Of a stretch of 64,000 nt of DNA, positions 40,280 to 50,495 are shown one piece after another (within the stretch, counting starts at the first letter, position 1; each line of letters begins with the position of its first letter). Position numbers and translations under genes: made by a program. Where the stretch lies: contig NZ_AJHJ01000008.1 in assembly GCF_000257645.1 (NCBI RefSeq), positions 62,001-126,000 on the forward strand, given 5' to 3'. The notes beneath the pieces are model-generated. The model searched no databases and had not been told where the DNA came from. It worked only from the letters and a program-made list of their open reading frames with translations. The DNA comes from Serratia sp. M24T3. Its GTDB lineage: Bacteria > Pseudomonadota > Gammaproteobacteria > Enterobacterales > Enterobacteriaceae.

Positions 40280-42559
40280 TTAAATCTTGCAGGCACCGCT
40301 TTCGCAGTCGTCTACTTCAGCCTTCATATCTTCCTGAACATCGTCCGCGCCGTCGCGGGTGTTCTGATAGTACAAAGTTTTCACCCCGTACTTATAGGCA
40401 GTCAGCAAATCTTTCAGCAGCTGTTTCATCGGCACTTTGCTGTTGGCAAAGCGCGATGGATCATAATTGGTGTTCGACGAAATCGCCTGGTCGATGAACT
40501 TCTGCATCAGGCCAACCAGGTGCAGGTAACCGTCGTTGTTCGGCATGTCCCACAGCAATTCGTACTGGTCTTTCAGGCGCTCATACTCTGGCACAACCTG
40601 GCGCAGAATGCCGTCCTTTGAGGCCTTGATGCTAACGTGGCCGCGCGGTGGTTCAATCCCGTTGGTGGCGTTTGAAATCTGTGAAGAGGTTTCAGACGGC
40701 ATCAGCGCAGAAAGCGTGGAGTTACGCAGACCGTGCTCCTGGATGCTGACACGCAGCGCTTCCCAGTCGTAGTGCAGCGGCTCGTCGCACAGCGCATCGA
40801 GATCCTTTTTATAGGTATCAATCGGCAGGATACCCTGAGAATAAGTGGTTTCTTTGAACCACGGACAGGCACCTTGCTCGATCGCCAGTTCGTTGGAAGC
40901 TTTCAGCAAGTAGTACTGAATGGCTTCAAACGCGCGGTGAGTCAGGCCGTTGGCGCTGCCATCACTGTAGCGCACGCCGTTCTTCGCCAGATAATAAGCA
41001 TAGTTGATAACGCCGATACCCAGTGTACGACGGCCCATAGCACCGCGTTTGGCGGCCAGAATCGGGTAATCCTGATAGTCGAGCAGGGCGTCGAGCGCGC
41101 GCACGGCAAGGGTGGCCAGCTCTTCCAGGTCGTCCAGGCTGTCGATTGCGCCAAGGTTAAAGGCAGACAGCGTACACAGCGCAATCTCGCCTTCTTCGTC
41201 GTTAACATCGTTCAACGGCTTGGTTGGCAAGGCGATTTCCAGACACAGATTCGACTGGCGCACCGGGGCGATAGCCGGGTCAAACGGGCTATGGGTGTTG
41301 CAATGGTCAACGTGTTGAATGTAGATACGACCGGTAGAGGCGCGTTCCTGCATCATCAGGGAGAACAGTTCAACCGCTTTGACTTTTTGCTTGCGGATGC
41401 TGTCGTCCTGCTCGTACTGGGTGTACAGGCGTTCGAACTCGTCCTGATTGGCAAAGAATGCATCGTACAGGCCAGGCACGTCAGAAGGGCTAAACAGGGT
41501 AATGTCGCCGCCTTTAACCAGACGCTGGTACATCAGCTTGTTGATCTGTACGCCGTAGTCCATATGGCGAACGCGGTTGCCTTCAACGCCACGGTTATTT
41601 TTCAGAACCAGCAGGCTTTCAACTTCCAGATGCCACATTGGATAGAACAGTGTTGCTGCACCGCCGCGAACGCCGCCCTGAGAGCAGGATTTAACCGCGG
41701 TCTGGAAGTGCTTGTAGAAAGGAATACAGCCAGTGTGGAAAGCTTCACCGCCGCGAATTGGGCTACCCAGCGCACGGATGCGGCCAGCGTTGATGCCAAT
41801 ACCGGCGCGCTGTGACACGTATTTAACAATGGCGCTGGAGGTCGCGTTGATGGAGTCCAGGCTGTCGCCGCACTCGATCAGTACGCAAGAACTGAACTGG
41901 CGAGTCGGTGTACGCACGCCGGCCATGATTGGCGTAGGCAAAGAAATCTTGAAGGTGGATACGGCGTCGTAGAAGCGCTTGATGTAATCAAGACGCGTCT
42001 CGCGCGGGTAACCCGAGAACAGGCAGGCTGCAACCAGGATGTACAGGAACTGGGCGCTTTCGTAGATTTGGCCGCTAACGCGGTTCTGCACCAGATATTT
42101 GCCTTCGAGCTGCTTGACCGCGGCGTAAGAGAAGCTCATGTCGCGCCAGTGATCGATAAAACTGTTCATCTGCTCGAACTCTTCAACCGTGTAGTCTTCC
42201 AGCAGATGTTTGTCGTATTTGCCCATCTCGACCATTTTGCTTACGTGGTCGAACAGTGCAGGGGGCTCGAACTGGCCGTAAGCCTTTTTGCGCAGGTGGA
42301 AAATTGCCAGACGCGCAGCCAGATATTGGTAATCCGGTGCGTCTTTGGAAATCAGGTCGGCAGCCGCTTTAATGATCGTTTCATGAATATCGGCGGTTTT
42401 GATCCCATCGTAAAACTGAATATGGGAACGCAATTCTACTTGGGAAACTGATACGTTTTGGAGACCTTCCGCTGCCCAGTCGATAACTCGGTGGATTTTA
42501 TCAAGATCGATGCGTTCTTTACGGCCGTCACGTTTAGTAACAAGTAGGCTCTGATTCAT
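40280..42559 (-). CDS. nrdA: Class Ia ribonucleoside-diphosphate reductase alpha subunit
   Basis: The catalytic subunit (759 residues) reducing ribonucleoside diphosphates to deoxy forms. An N-terminal ATP-cone (LLVTKRDGRKERIDLDKIHRV) gives overall activity control. The active-site NLCLEIALP contains the thiyl cysteine and glutamate, and the C-terminal CESGACKI holds the shuttle cysteines C752 and C757. The upstream region has a strong NrdR box and a DnaA box, consistent with cell-cycle and dNTP control known for E. coli nrdA. nrdB follows after about 90 bases. Confidence 0.97.
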   Translation of the reverse strand: MNQSLLVTKRDGRKERIDLDKIHRVIDWAAEGLQNVSVSQVELRSHIQFYDGIKTADIHETIIKAAADLISKDAPDYQYLAARLAIFHLRKKAYGQFEPPALFDHVSKMVEMGKYDKHLLEDYTVEEFEQMNSFIDHWRDMSFSYAAVKQLEGKYLVQNRVSGQIYESAQFLYILVAACLFSGYPRETRLDYIKRFYDAVSTFKISLPTPIMAGVRTPTRQFSSCVLIECGDSLDSINATSSAIVKYVSQRAGIGINAGRIRALGSPIRGGEAFHTGCIPFYKHFQTAVKSCSQGGVRGGAATLFYPMWHLEVESLLVLKNNRGVEGNRVRHMDYGVQINKLMYQRLVKGGDITLFSPSDVPGLYDAFFANQDEFERLYTQYEQDDSIRKQKVKAVELFSLMMQERASTGRIYIQHVDHCNTHSPFDPAIAPVRQSNLCLEIALPTKPLNDVNDEEGEIALCTLSAFNLGAIDSLDDLEELATLAVRALDALLDYQDYPILAAKRGAMGRRTLGIGVINYAYYLAKNGVRYSDGSANGLTHRAFEAIQYYLLKASNELAIEQGACPWFKETTYSQGILPIDTYKKDLDALCDEPLHYDWEALRVSIQEHGLRNSTLSALMPSETSSQISNATNGIEPPRGHVSIKASKDGILRQVVPEYERLKDQYELLWDMPNNDGYLHLVGLMQKFIDQAISSNTNYDPSRFANSKVPMKQLLKDLLTAYKYGVKTLYYQNTRDGADDVQEDMKAEVDDCESGACKI

Positions 42560-42666
42560 TCGGGATTATACCTTTAAGGTTTATAAAGTAACTGACGACA
42601 ACGCGAAAAAGGCTCTGCCGAGCAAAATAGCTCTGGGACAAACCTAGTGTGCTGCTCAGGATATAA

Positions 42667-42682
42667 ACACTACATATTGTGG
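42667..42682. promoter_or_regulatory. NrdR box upstream of nrdA
   Basis: ACACTACATATTGTGG matches the 16-bp NrdR consensus (acaCwAtATaTwGtgt) at 14 positions, about 108 bases upstream of nrdA. A second, weaker candidate (right half AGATAGTGT) lies at 42697-42712, a start-to-start distance of 30 bases, close to the three helical turns usual for paired NrdR boxes. Confidence 0.7.
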
Positions 42683-42751
42683 ATTTGATATTTAATGACG
42701 ACAAGATAGTGTTCAACCCACACTTTTGCAAGGGATGAAACCGGCCTGTTT

Positions 42752-42760
42752 TGTGGATAA
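42752..42760. promoter_or_regulatory. DnaA box upstream of nrdA
   Basis: TGTGGATAA is a perfect DnaA box (complement TTATCCACA). DnaA boxes regulate nrdA in E. coli, so a similar link of dNTP supply to replication is likely here. Confidence 0.65.
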
Positions 42761-43057
42761 GTTGGGGAGAAAATCCGTGGTCATCTCCACAGTGCCCGTA
42801 GCTGCTGGGCTTAAAGAACTGTCAATATCTGAGATACGATTTTCTTATATTTTTCGAAAAGGTGATCGACTGCCGTTTTATTAAACGTTAGAAAAAAACG
42901 CTATATTGCGCGAGAAAACTATTCTAAAAAATCATGTTAAAGGGGTTGCCCACTCAACGCGCTAAAAACTAAGCTTTTATCGTAACTCATGACCGCGTAA
43001 ATGTACTTAAGTCGGGGTTTACGCGGCCATTAGGGGGCATTGGGGGTTGACTAATGC
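42761..43057. other. Rest of the nrdA-ubiG intergenic region
   Basis: About 300 bases without an ORF. The left part probably holds nrdA upstream control elements; the right part contains the ubiG 3' hairpin at 42993-43026. Confidence 0.4.
42993..43026 (-). terminator. Hairpin downstream of ubiG
   Basis: CCGCGTAAA (42993-43001) pairs perfectly with TTTACGCGG (43018-43026), 31 bases after the ubiG stop on the minus strand. No long T-run follows. Confidence 0.5.
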
Positions 43058-43825
43058 TTAACTTTCAGCAGTTTCCTGTGATTGTGTGTGCAGCATATAG
43101 TTAACGTCAACGTTGCGACCCAGTTTGAAGTGATCGCTAATCGGGTTGTAATGGAGGCCGATAATATTGCGTTCAAACAGCGGCGTGCGGTCAATCCATG
43201 ACAGCAGCTCGGAAGGTTTGATGAACTTCTTGATGTCGTGAGTGCCCTTGGGAACCATCTTGAGCACATATTCTGCGCCGAACACCGCCATCAGCCAGGC
43301 TTTGTTGTTACGGTTTATGGTTGAGAAGAATACATGACCGCCGGGTTTGACCAGACGCGCGCAGGCTGCAACCACTGAAGCTGGATCAGGCACGTGCTCG
43401 AGCATTTCCATGCAGGTCACCACGTCGTAACGCTGTGCATTGGCCTCGGCGTGCGCTTCTACCGTTTCCTGCACATATTTCACCATGACACCGCTTTCCA
43501 GCGCGTGCAGGCGAGCCACTTGCAGCGGCTCTGCGCCCATATCCAGACCGGTGACTTTCGCACCGGCAACCGCCATGCTTTCGCTCAGAATGCCGCCGCC
43601 GCAGCCGACGTCGAGCACTTCTTTGTCGAACAGCCCGTTGGATCGCTCGAGAATATAGTTCAGACGCAGCGGATTGATGCGGTGCAGTGGTTTGAATTCA
43701 CCTTCCAGATCCCACCAGCGCGAGGCAACGGCCTCAAACTTGGCGATTTCAGACTGATCCACGTTTTGGTGATCAACGTTATAAGGGATGTTATTAGGTT
43801 GTTTGCTGTTCGGTGTGGTTGTCAT
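43058..43825 (-). CDS. ubiG: Bifunctional ubiquinone O-methyltransferase UbiG
   Basis: A SAM-dependent methyltransferase performing both O-methylations of ubiquinone biosynthesis. The 255-residue product has motif [15 protein letters not shown], the acidic motif II region [10 protein letters not shown] and [10 protein letters not shown], and the YDVVTCMEM core. The N-terminus is about 15 residues longer than in E. coli. AAGGAG lies 12 bases before the ATG at 43825, a long spacing, but the start gives the family alignment; a 19-codon extension upstream is rejected. It diverges from gyrA as in E. coli. Confidence 0.94.
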   Translation of the reverse strand: MTTTPNSKQPNNIPYNVDHQNVDQSEIAKFEAVASRWWDLEGEFKPLHRINPLRLNYILERSNGLFDKEVLDVGCGGGILSESMAVAGAKVTGLDMGAEPLQVARLHALESGVMVKYVQETVEAHAEANAQRYDVVTCMEMLEHVPDPASVVAACARLVKPGGHVFFSTINRNNKAWLMAVFGAEYVLKMVPKGTHDIKKFIKPSELLSWIDRTPLFERNIIGLHYNPISDHFKLGRNVDVNYMLHTQSQETAES

Positions 43826-44020
43826 TGGGCTGATAAACTCCTTATGCCTTGTATGACAGATTATACATATTCCCGCAGCCAAGAGTCAGTGCTTTGTCCT
43901 TTGCACAATATTCATACAAAAGGCGTCGTTCAAATGTGCAACTTGCGCAACGGATTGAAAGAGGCTGAATAATAGTGCACATCCGGGTGCGGTTGTTTCC
44001 CACGAATCCCAGCTTTGTGG

Positions 44021-44026
44021 TATAGT
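44021..44026 (+). promoter_or_regulatory. Candidate -10 box of the gyrA promoter
   Basis: TATAGT at 44021-44026, 60 bases before the gyrA ATG. The -35 at 17 bases is poor, which would suit a supercoiling-sensitive promoter as described for gyrA in E. coli, but the assignment is by eye. Confidence 0.4.
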
Positions 44027-44086
44027 TTTACACCTTTGCCTATCTAGGCAGCGGCCATGAATAATCAGTAGAGGGATAGCAGCTCC

Positions 44087-46735
44087 ATGAGCGACCTTGC
44101 CAGAGAAATCACACCGATAAACATCGAAGAAGAGCTTAAAAACTCTTATTTGGATTATGCGATGTCCGTTATCGTCGGACGTGCGCTGCCAGATGTGCGC
44201 GATGGTTTGAAACCGGTGCACCGCCGCGTACTTTACGCAATGAATGTTCTGGGTAACGACTGGAACAAAGCCTATAAGAAATCGGCCCGTGTGGTCGGTG
44301 ACGTTATCGGTAAATATCACCCGCACGGTGATACCGCAGTTTATGACACCATCGTTCGTATGGCTCAGCCTTTCTCCCTGCGTTATATGCTGGTAGACGG
44401 ACAGGGCAACTTTGGTTCGGTAGATGGCGACTCCGCTGCTGCCATGCGTTATACCGAAATTCGCATGTCAAAAATTGCCCACGAACTGTTGGCAGACCTT
44501 GAGAAAGACACCGTCGACTTCGTGCCGAACTACGACGGCACCGAGCAGATCCCGGCGGTAATGCCTACCCGTATCCCTAACCTGTTGGTTAACGGTTCAT
44601 CGGGTATCGCCGTAGGTATGGCCACCAACATCCCGCCACATAACCTTACCGAGGTTATCAACGGTTGTCTGGCCTTTATCGAAGACGAAAACATCAGCAT
44701 CGAAGGGCTGATGGAACACATTCCAGGTCCTGATTTCCCGACTGCCGCCATCATCAATGGTCGCCGTGGGATCGAAGAAGCCTATCGTACCGGTCGCGGT
44801 AAAATCTACATTCGCGCGCGTGCTGAAGTAGAAGCTGACGCGAAAACCGGTCGCGAAACCATTATTGTTCACGAGATCCCGTATCAGGTGAACAAGGCCC
44901 GTTTGATCGAAAAGATCGCCGAGCTGGTAAAAGAAAAACGTCTGGAAGGGATCAGCGCCCTGCGCGACGAGTCTGACAAAGACGGTATGCGCATCGTAAT
45001 CGAGATCAAACGTGATGCCGTTGGCGAAGTGGTGTTGAATAACCTTTATTCACTCACTCAGCTGCAAACTTCGTTTGGTATCAACATGGTTGCCCTGCAT
45101 CAGGGACAGCCAAAGATTCTGGGCCTGAAAGAGATCCTGTCTGCGTTCGTGCGCCACCGCCGCGAAGTGGTGACCCGTCGTACCATCTTTGAGCTGCGTA
45201 AAGCGCGTGATCGTGCGCACATCCTCGAAGCGTTGGCGATTGCTCTGGCAAACATCGACCCTATCATCGAGCTTATTCGTGCGGCACCAACGCCAGCCGA
45301 AGCGAAAGCTGGCCTGATCGCCCGTTCATGGGATCTTGGCAATGTGTCGGCCATGCTGGCTAGCGCCGGCGACGATGCCGCGCGTCCAGAGTGGCTCGAG
45401 AAGCAGTTTGGTATTCACGATGGAAAATACTTCCTGACTGAACAGCAGGCTCAGGCAATTCTGGATCTGCGCTTGCAGAAACTGACCGGCCTCGAGCATG
45501 AAAAACTGCTGGATGAATATAAAGAGCTGCTGACTCAAATCGCAGAACTGATCTTCATTCTGGAAAACCCGGATCGCCTGATGGAAGTTATCCGTGAAGA
45601 GCTTGAAGCGATTCGCGATCAGTATAACGATGCCCGCCGCACCGAGATAACGGCCAACACTTCCGACATCAACATCGAAGACCTGATCAACCAGGAAGAC
45701 GTTGTTGTTACGCTGTCGCATCAAGGCTACGTCAAGTACCAGCCTTTGACCGACTATGAAGCGCAACGTCGTGGTGGTAAAGGCAAGTCAGCGGCACGTA
45801 TTAAAGAAGAAGACTTTATCGATCGCCTGTTGGTTGCCAACACGCACGATACCATCCTGATGTTCTCCAGCCGTGGACGTCTGTACTGGATGAAAGTCTA
45901 CCAGCTGCCGGAAGCGAGTCGCGGTGCCCGTGGGCGTCCGATTATCAACCTGCTGCCGCTGGAGCCGAACGAACGTATTACTGCGATCCTGCCGGTTCGT
46001 GAATACGAAGAAGGGCGTCACGTCTTTATGGCGACCGCCAGCGGTACCGTCAAGAAAACTGCTTTGACCGATTTCAGCCGTCCGCGCAGTGCTGGCATCA
46101 TCGCCATCAACCTCAACGAGGGTGATGAGCTGATTGGTGTTGACCTGACCGACGGTAGCAATGAAGTCATGCTGTTCTCTGCGGCGGGTAAAGTTGTACG
46201 TTTCTCTGAACAGGCAGTCCGTTCAATGGGTCGTACAGCCACCGGTGTTCGCGGTATTCGTCTTGGCGAAACCGACAGCGTGGTGTCTTTGATTGTTCCT
46301 CGCGGCGACGGTGCAATTCTTACCGTGACCGAGAACGGGTTCGGTAAACGTACCGAGTCCGCGGAATATCCAACTAAATCACGTGCGACGCAGGGCGTTA
46401 TCTCCATCAAGGTGAGCGAGCGTAATGGTCCGGTTGTCGGCGCTATTCAGGTTGACGATGCCGATCAGATTATGATGATCACCGATGCCGGCACGCTGGT
46501 GCGCACACGCGTTTCCGAAGTCAGCAAGGTTGGCCGTAACACCCAGGGTGTGACGCTAATCCGTACCGCTGATGACGAGCACGTTGTTGGTTTGCAGCGC
46601 GTTGCAGAACCGGTAGAAGATGAAGAACTTGATGGTGTAGCCACAGTTGAGGGTGAACTGGAAGCTGCGCAGGAAAGTGACGCACCTGAAGAAATCGATG
46701 CCGAAGACGACGAACAACCGTCTGAAGACGAGTAA
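44087..46735 (+). CDS. gyrA: DNA gyrase subunit A
   Basis: The 882-residue DNA breakage-reunion subunit of gyrase. The catalytic tyrosine is Y122 preceded by R121 ([11 protein letters not shown]). The winged helix holds the quinolone-resistance region [12 protein letters not shown]: residue 83 is threonine where E. coli has serine, and D87 is intact. A coiled coil and the C-terminal DNA-wrapping beta-pinwheel follow, with the GyrA box QRRGGKGK. The protein ends in a strongly acidic tail ([10 protein letters not shown]), longer than the core. GGATAG and AGCTCC precede the start, a weak ribosome site. A strong terminator separates it from rcsC. Confidence 0.98.
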   Translation: MSDLAREITPINIEEELKNSYLDYAMSVIVGRALPDVRDGLKPVHRRVLYAMNVLGNDWNKAYKKSARVVGDVIGKYHPHGDTAVYDTIVRMAQPFSLRYMLVDGQGNFGSVDGDSAAAMRYTEIRMSKIAHELLADLEKDTVDFVPNYDGTEQIPAVMPTRIPNLLVNGSSGIAVGMATNIPPHNLTEVINGCLAFIEDENISIEGLMEHIPGPDFPTAAIINGRRGIEEAYRTGRGKIYIRARAEVEADAKTGRETIIVHEIPYQVNKARLIEKIAELVKEKRLEGISALRDESDKDGMRIVIEIKRDAVGEVVLNNLYSLTQLQTSFGINMVALHQGQPKILGLKEILSAFVRHRREVVTRRTIFELRKARDRAHILEALAIALANIDPIIELIRAAPTPAEAKAGLIARSWDLGNVSAMLASAGDDAARPEWLEKQFGIHDGKYFLTEQQAQAILDLRLQKLTGLEHEKLLDEYKELLTQIAELIFILENPDRLMEVIREELEAIRDQYNDARRTEITANTSDINIEDLINQEDVVVTLSHQGYVKYQPLTDYEAQRRGGKGKSAARIKEEDFIDRLLVANTHDTILMFSSRGRLYWMKVYQLPEASRGARGRPIINLLPLEPNERITAILPVREYEEGRHVFMATASGTVKKTALTDFSRPRSAGIIAINLNEGDELIGVDLTDGSNEVMLFSAAGKVVRFSEQAVRSMGRTATGVRGIRLGETDSVVSLIVPRGDGAILTVTENGFGKRTESAEYPTKSRATQGVISIKVSERNGPVVGAIQVDDADQIMMITDAGTLVRTRVSEVSKVGRNTQGVTLIRTADDEHVVGLQRVAEPVEDEELDGVATVEGELEAAQESDAPEEIDAEDDEQPSEDE

Positions 46736-46825
46736 CATCGATTATCTTTGATAAGTCATAACCGAAAAATTTGCAGCCGCACAATGGCAATAGCCGTTTC
46801 TGCGGCTTCAAAGATATCGGGCAGG

Positions 46826-46859
46826 AGGGCATAATATGGCAACTTATTATGCCCTTTTC
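46826..46859 (+). terminator. Terminator of gyrA
   Basis: AGGGCATAATA (46826-46836) pairs perfectly with TATTATGCCCT (46845-46855), followed by TTT. It isolates gyrA from rcsC, which begins 23 bases later. Confidence 0.88.
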
Positions 46860-46881
46860 GTTTATTTGATATGGTAGCCGC

Positions 46882-49758
46882 TTGAAGTACTTAACTTCGT
46901 TTCGAACAACATTACGAATTTCCCGCTACCTGTTCAGGGTATTGGCTATTATGCTTTGGTCGCTTGGCGCATTGCTGACGACTTTTTACGTGCTGAATAT
47001 CTTCCATAATAAAGAATCCGAGATCCGCGAAGAGGACAACCTTAACTACAATCAGGCTCAGGCTTACATAAAAAATACCGCCGAGATTGTGCGTAGTGTC
47101 AGGTCGATTGCGGAAAAACGCCTTAGCGATTCATTGAACGGTCTGGACATAATCAACGGCGTACTAAGCACTAAAAACGTCGATCCGACCTACCATTCGC
47201 TGTTTCCAGAATCTAACTGTTCCACGCTGACCGACAGTAATCGCAATGCCTTGACCTCGCTCGGCAATATGATCCACTACTGGAAAGACAACTTCTCAGA
47301 CGACTATTCACTGCGGCGTATATTTTATATCGGCGGTGATAATCTTTGCCTGGTAGACTTTGGCGTCGTTGATAATGTCCCGACAATTCAGCGTGATAGC
47401 GTGCTCAAATCATTGCACGATCGCATTGTTAAATTCCGCAACGGCAAAAGTCAGGACAAACAAAAAAGCCAGTACTGGGTTCAGCCAGGCAATAATAAAG
47501 ATCAGGGTAATCTGTATGTGCTGACGCCGATTTACGTCGGCAACAAGCTCGCGGCGATTATGGGCATTCAGCAAACCCTGCGTCTTGAAGACTTAACCGC
47601 CAGCAACGCCGCTCATGCTGGAGTGACACTGCTGGACGCAGATAATTTGCCGCAACTCAGTTTCTTTGAGGGCGATCGTTACACTTCGATACTCGACGGT
47701 TATCCATCAAGCCAGAGCTATTTTGGTTACATGAATGGTTATAACGATCTGATCTATAAACGACCTTTGCCGCCTGCCGGGTTAAGCGTGGCCTACTCGC
47801 TGCCGTTTAAAACGGTGATTGAGCGTTTTAGAATCCTTATTCTCAATGCTGTACTGCTTAACGTTTTCTCGGCGCTGGTGCTGTTTGTGCTGGCCTGGCT
47901 GTTTGAGCGCAAAATGTTCCTGCCTGCGGAAGAGAACGCTTTTCGCCTGGAAGAACACGAGCAGTTCAATCACAAGATTGTTGCCTCTGCGCCGGTCGGG
48001 ATCTCGATTTTGCGCATCAGCGACGGCGTTAATATTTTGAGTAACGAGCTGGCGCATAATTACATCAGCATGTTGACTCACGAAGATCGCCAGCGCATAA
48101 CGCGGATTATTTGCGATCAGCAAACGCGTTTCGTCGATATCATTACTCGCGATAACAACAACATTCAGCTCAGTTTTGTACATTCGCGCTATCGTAACGA
48201 AGATGTCGCAATCTGCGTGCTGATTGACGTGAGTTCGCGGGTGAAGATGGAAGAGTCGCTGCAGGAAATGGCCAACGCCGCCGAGCAGGCCAGCCAGTCG
48301 AAATCAATGTTCCTTGCCACGGTCAGCCACGAGTTGCGCACGCCGCTGTATGGAATTATCGGTAACCTCGATCTGCTGCAAACCCAAGGTCTGCCGCAGG
48401 GGGTCGATCGCCTGGTCACTGCGATGAACAACTCCTCGGCGCTGCTGCTAAAAATCATCAGCGACATTCTCGACTTTTCAAAAATTGAATCCGAGCAGCT
48501 TAAAATCGAGCCGCAGGAGTTTTCCTGCCGCGAGGTTATCACCCATATTGCCGGTAACTATTTACCGCTGGTGGTTAAAAAGCATCTTGGACTGTACTGC
48601 TTTATCGAGCACAACGTGCCGGAGATTTTCGTCGGCGATCCGGTGCGCCTGCAGCAGGTGCTTTCCAACATCCTGAACAACGCGATTAAGTTTACCGATA
48701 CCGGCTGCATTGTGCTGCATGCGCGCACCTGCGGAAATTATCTGGAATTTATGATCCGCGATACCGGTGTGGGTATCCCAACCAAAGAGATAACTCGCCT
48801 GTTTGACCCATTCTTCCAGGTTGGCAGCGGTGTGCAGCGTCATTTCCAGGGCACCGGCCTTGGCTTGGCAATTTGTGAAAAGCTGATCAACCTGATGGAC
48901 GGCGATATCTCGGTCGATTCGGAACCGGGGCTGGGTAGCGCCTTTACCGTACGCCTGCCGGTTTATGGTGAGGTACATCCGGCACCGCCGTCGTCACCCA
49001 TCTGGGCGGGCAAGCGACTTTGGGTCAACATTCGCAACAGTTATCTCGAAAGTTATTTGATGCAACTGCTACGTCATCACGGCGCAGACGTCCAGCGCTG
49101 GAAGCCGGAGGATGAAAGTCAGGCCGAAGACGTTTTGATTACCGACATGCCGGTAATCCATCGCGGTGTGCTTTGCGCTCAAATCGAGTTTTCGATCGAT
49201 CATATCGGGCCGCCGCGAGAAAGCAGTCCAGGCTATTGGCTGCATAGCACCTCGACTCCGCTGGAAATTACGCTGTTGCTCAACCGTATCTATCATTTGA
49301 AAACGGCAATTGAGAACAGTCTGGCGCTGTCTGAAACCATCGAGTCACAGGATAACGGCGATATTCTGCTGCTGGTGGTGGATGACCATCCGATTAACCG
49401 CCGGTTGCTGGCGGACCAACTTGGATCAATGGGCTATATTGTGGTTACTGCCAATGACGGTTTGGACGCGCTTGAAGCCATGAAAGTGCATCCTGTCGAC
49501 ATTGTGCTCAGCGATGTCAACATGCCAAACCTTGACGGCTATGGGTTGACCCAGCGCCTGCGTGAGATGGAGTATGTGCTGCCGGTAATCGGCGTGACGG
49601 CAAATGCGCTGGCCGAGCAGAAGCAGCTGTGTCTGGAGGCGGGGATGGATAACTGTCTTTCCAAACCGGTGACGCTGGACCAGCTGCGTAAAACTCTGGG
49701 CTTTTACAGCCAGCATGTGCGACGCAAACGATCTGCCAGTGTCTCGGCCAAGGTGTAG
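46882..49758 (+). CDS. rcsC: Rcs phosphorelay hybrid sensor kinase RcsC
   Basis: An inner-membrane hybrid histidine kinase (958 residues) that senses envelope stress through RcsF/IgaA and phosphorylates RcsD. Two membrane helices (about 20-40 and 315-342) flank a periplasmic domain; then a PAS-like region, the HisKA domain with H483 (ATVSHELRTPLYG), an ATPase domain (NILNNAIKF, DTGVGIP, GTGLGLAI), the RcsC-specific ABL region and a receiver with D878 (DIVLSDVNMP). The start is TTG, giving MKYLTSFRTT; E. coli rcsC also begins at this codon in this context. The periplasmic part diverges from E. coli. Convergent with rcsB. Confidence 0.96.
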   Translation: MKYLTSFRTTLRISRYLFRVLAIMLWSLGALLTTFYVLNIFHNKESEIREEDNLNYNQAQAYIKNTAEIVRSVRSIAEKRLSDSLNGLDIINGVLSTKNVDPTYHSLFPESNCSTLTDSNRNALTSLGNMIHYWKDNFSDDYSLRRIFYIGGDNLCLVDFGVVDNVPTIQRDSVLKSLHDRIVKFRNGKSQDKQKSQYWVQPGNNKDQGNLYVLTPIYVGNKLAAIMGIQQTLRLEDLTASNAAHAGVTLLDADNLPQLSFFEGDRYTSILDGYPSSQSYFGYMNGYNDLIYKRPLPPAGLSVAYSLPFKTVIERFRILILNAVLLNVFSALVLFVLAWLFERKMFLPAEENAFRLEEHEQFNHKIVASAPVGISILRISDGVNILSNELAHNYISMLTHEDRQRITRIICDQQTRFVDIITRDNNNIQLSFVHSRYRNEDVAICVLIDVSSRVKMEESLQEMANAAEQASQSKSMFLATVSHELRTPLYGIIGNLDLLQTQGLPQGVDRLVTAMNNSSALLLKIISDILDFSKIESEQLKIEPQEFSCREVITHIAGNYLPLVVKKHLGLYCFIEHNVPEIFVGDPVRLQQVLSNILNNAIKFTDTGCIVLHARTCGNYLEFMIRDTGVGIPTKEITRLFDPFFQVGSGVQRHFQGTGLGLAICEKLINLMDGDISVDSEPGLGSAFTVRLPVYGEVHPAPPSSPIWAGKRLWVNIRNSYLESYLMQLLRHHGADVQRWKPEDESQAEDVLITDMPVIHRGVLCAQIEFSIDHIGPPRESSPGYWLHSTSTPLEITLLLNRIYHLKTAIENSLALSETIESQDNGDILLLVVDDHPINRRLLADQLGSMGYIVVTANDGLDALEAMKVHPVDIVLSDVNMPNLDGYGLTQRLREMEYVLPVIGVTANALAEQKQLCLEAGMDNCLSKPVTLDQLRKTLGFYSQHVRRKRSASVSAKV

Positions 49759-49776
49759 AAAAGGGTAGGGCATAAA

Positions 49777-49802
49777 AAAGGCACAACTGATGTTGTGCCT
49801 TT
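49777..49802. terminator. Bidirectional terminator between rcsC and rcsB
   Basis: AAAGGCACAAC (49777-49787) and GTTGTGCCTTT (49792-49802) form a perfect 11-bp stem with a 4-base loop between convergent genes. Confidence 0.92.
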
Positions 49803-49840
49803 CTGCTTTATGACGTTGCTAACCGACGAAGCCGACAAGC

Positions 49841-50491
49841 TTAGCCACGGTCTACCGGAGTCGAGCTGACAGAAGACAGGTAGTTGAGCAGAGCGATATC
49901 ATTCTCGACACCCAGTTTCATCATGGCTGATTTCTTCTGGCTGCTGATAGTTTTGATACTGCGGTTCAGCTTGCGGGCAATTTCTGTTACCAGGAAGCCT
50001 TCGGCGAACAGGCGCAGTACTTCGCTCTCTTTAGGCGACAGGCGCTTGTCACCGTAGCCATTGGCACTGATTTTTTCCAGCAGTTTGGCAACGCTGTCAG
50101 GCGTAAATTTCTTACCCTTCTGCAATGCGGCCAGCGCTTTCGGCAGGTCAGTAGGCGCGCCCTGTTTCAGCACAATACCTTCGATATCCAAGTCCAGCAC
50201 CGAGCTTAAGATAGCCGGGTTATTGTTCATGGTCAGAACAATAATTGACAGCTGTGGGTAATGGCGCTTGATGTATTTAATCAGCGTTATACCGTCACCG
50301 TACTTGTCCCCAGGCATGGAGAGATCGGTTATCAGCACGTGGGCGTCAAGCTTGCTGAGGCTATTGATAAGCGCAGTCGAGTCTTCAAACTCGCCTACTA
50401 CATTAACCCACTCAATTTGTTCAAGGGACTTACGGATCCCGAATAAGACGATAGGATGGTCGTCGGCAATAATTACGTTCATATTGTTCAT
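49841..50491 (-). CDS. rcsB: Rcs phosphorelay response regulator RcsB
   Basis: The DNA-binding output of the Rcs system, 216 residues as in E. coli. The receiver domain has acidic D10-D11 and phosphoacceptor D56 (VLITDLSMPG), and the C-terminal LuxR-type helix-turn-helix is ESEVLRLFAEGFLVTEIARKLN. It is almost identical to E. coli RcsB and controls capsule, motility and acid responses. The ATG at 50491 (MNNMNV) lies four bases after the rcsD stop; an in-frame 15-codon extension into rcsD is not the start. Confidence 0.98.
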   Translation of the reverse strand: MNNMNVIIADDHPIVLFGIRKSLEQIEWVNVVGEFEDSTALINSLSKLDAHVLITDLSMPGDKYGDGITLIKYIKRHYPQLSIIVLTMNNNPAILSSVLDLDIEGIVLKQGAPTDLPKALAALQKGKKFTPDSVAKLLEKISANGYGDKRLSPKESEVLRLFAEGFLVTEIARKLNRSIKTISSQKKSAMMKLGVENDIALLNYLSSVSSTPVDRG

Positions 50492-50495
50492 GTGA

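Noticed and set aside
40733-41815. 360-codon open frame on the plus strand opposite nrdA
   Set aside because: It lies wholly antisense to the highly conserved nrdA, has no recognisable domain and reflects codon bias of the real gene.
43886-44326. 146-codon minus-strand open frame across the gyrA start
   Set aside because: Overlaps gyrA coding sequence and the gyrA promoter; translation has no family features.
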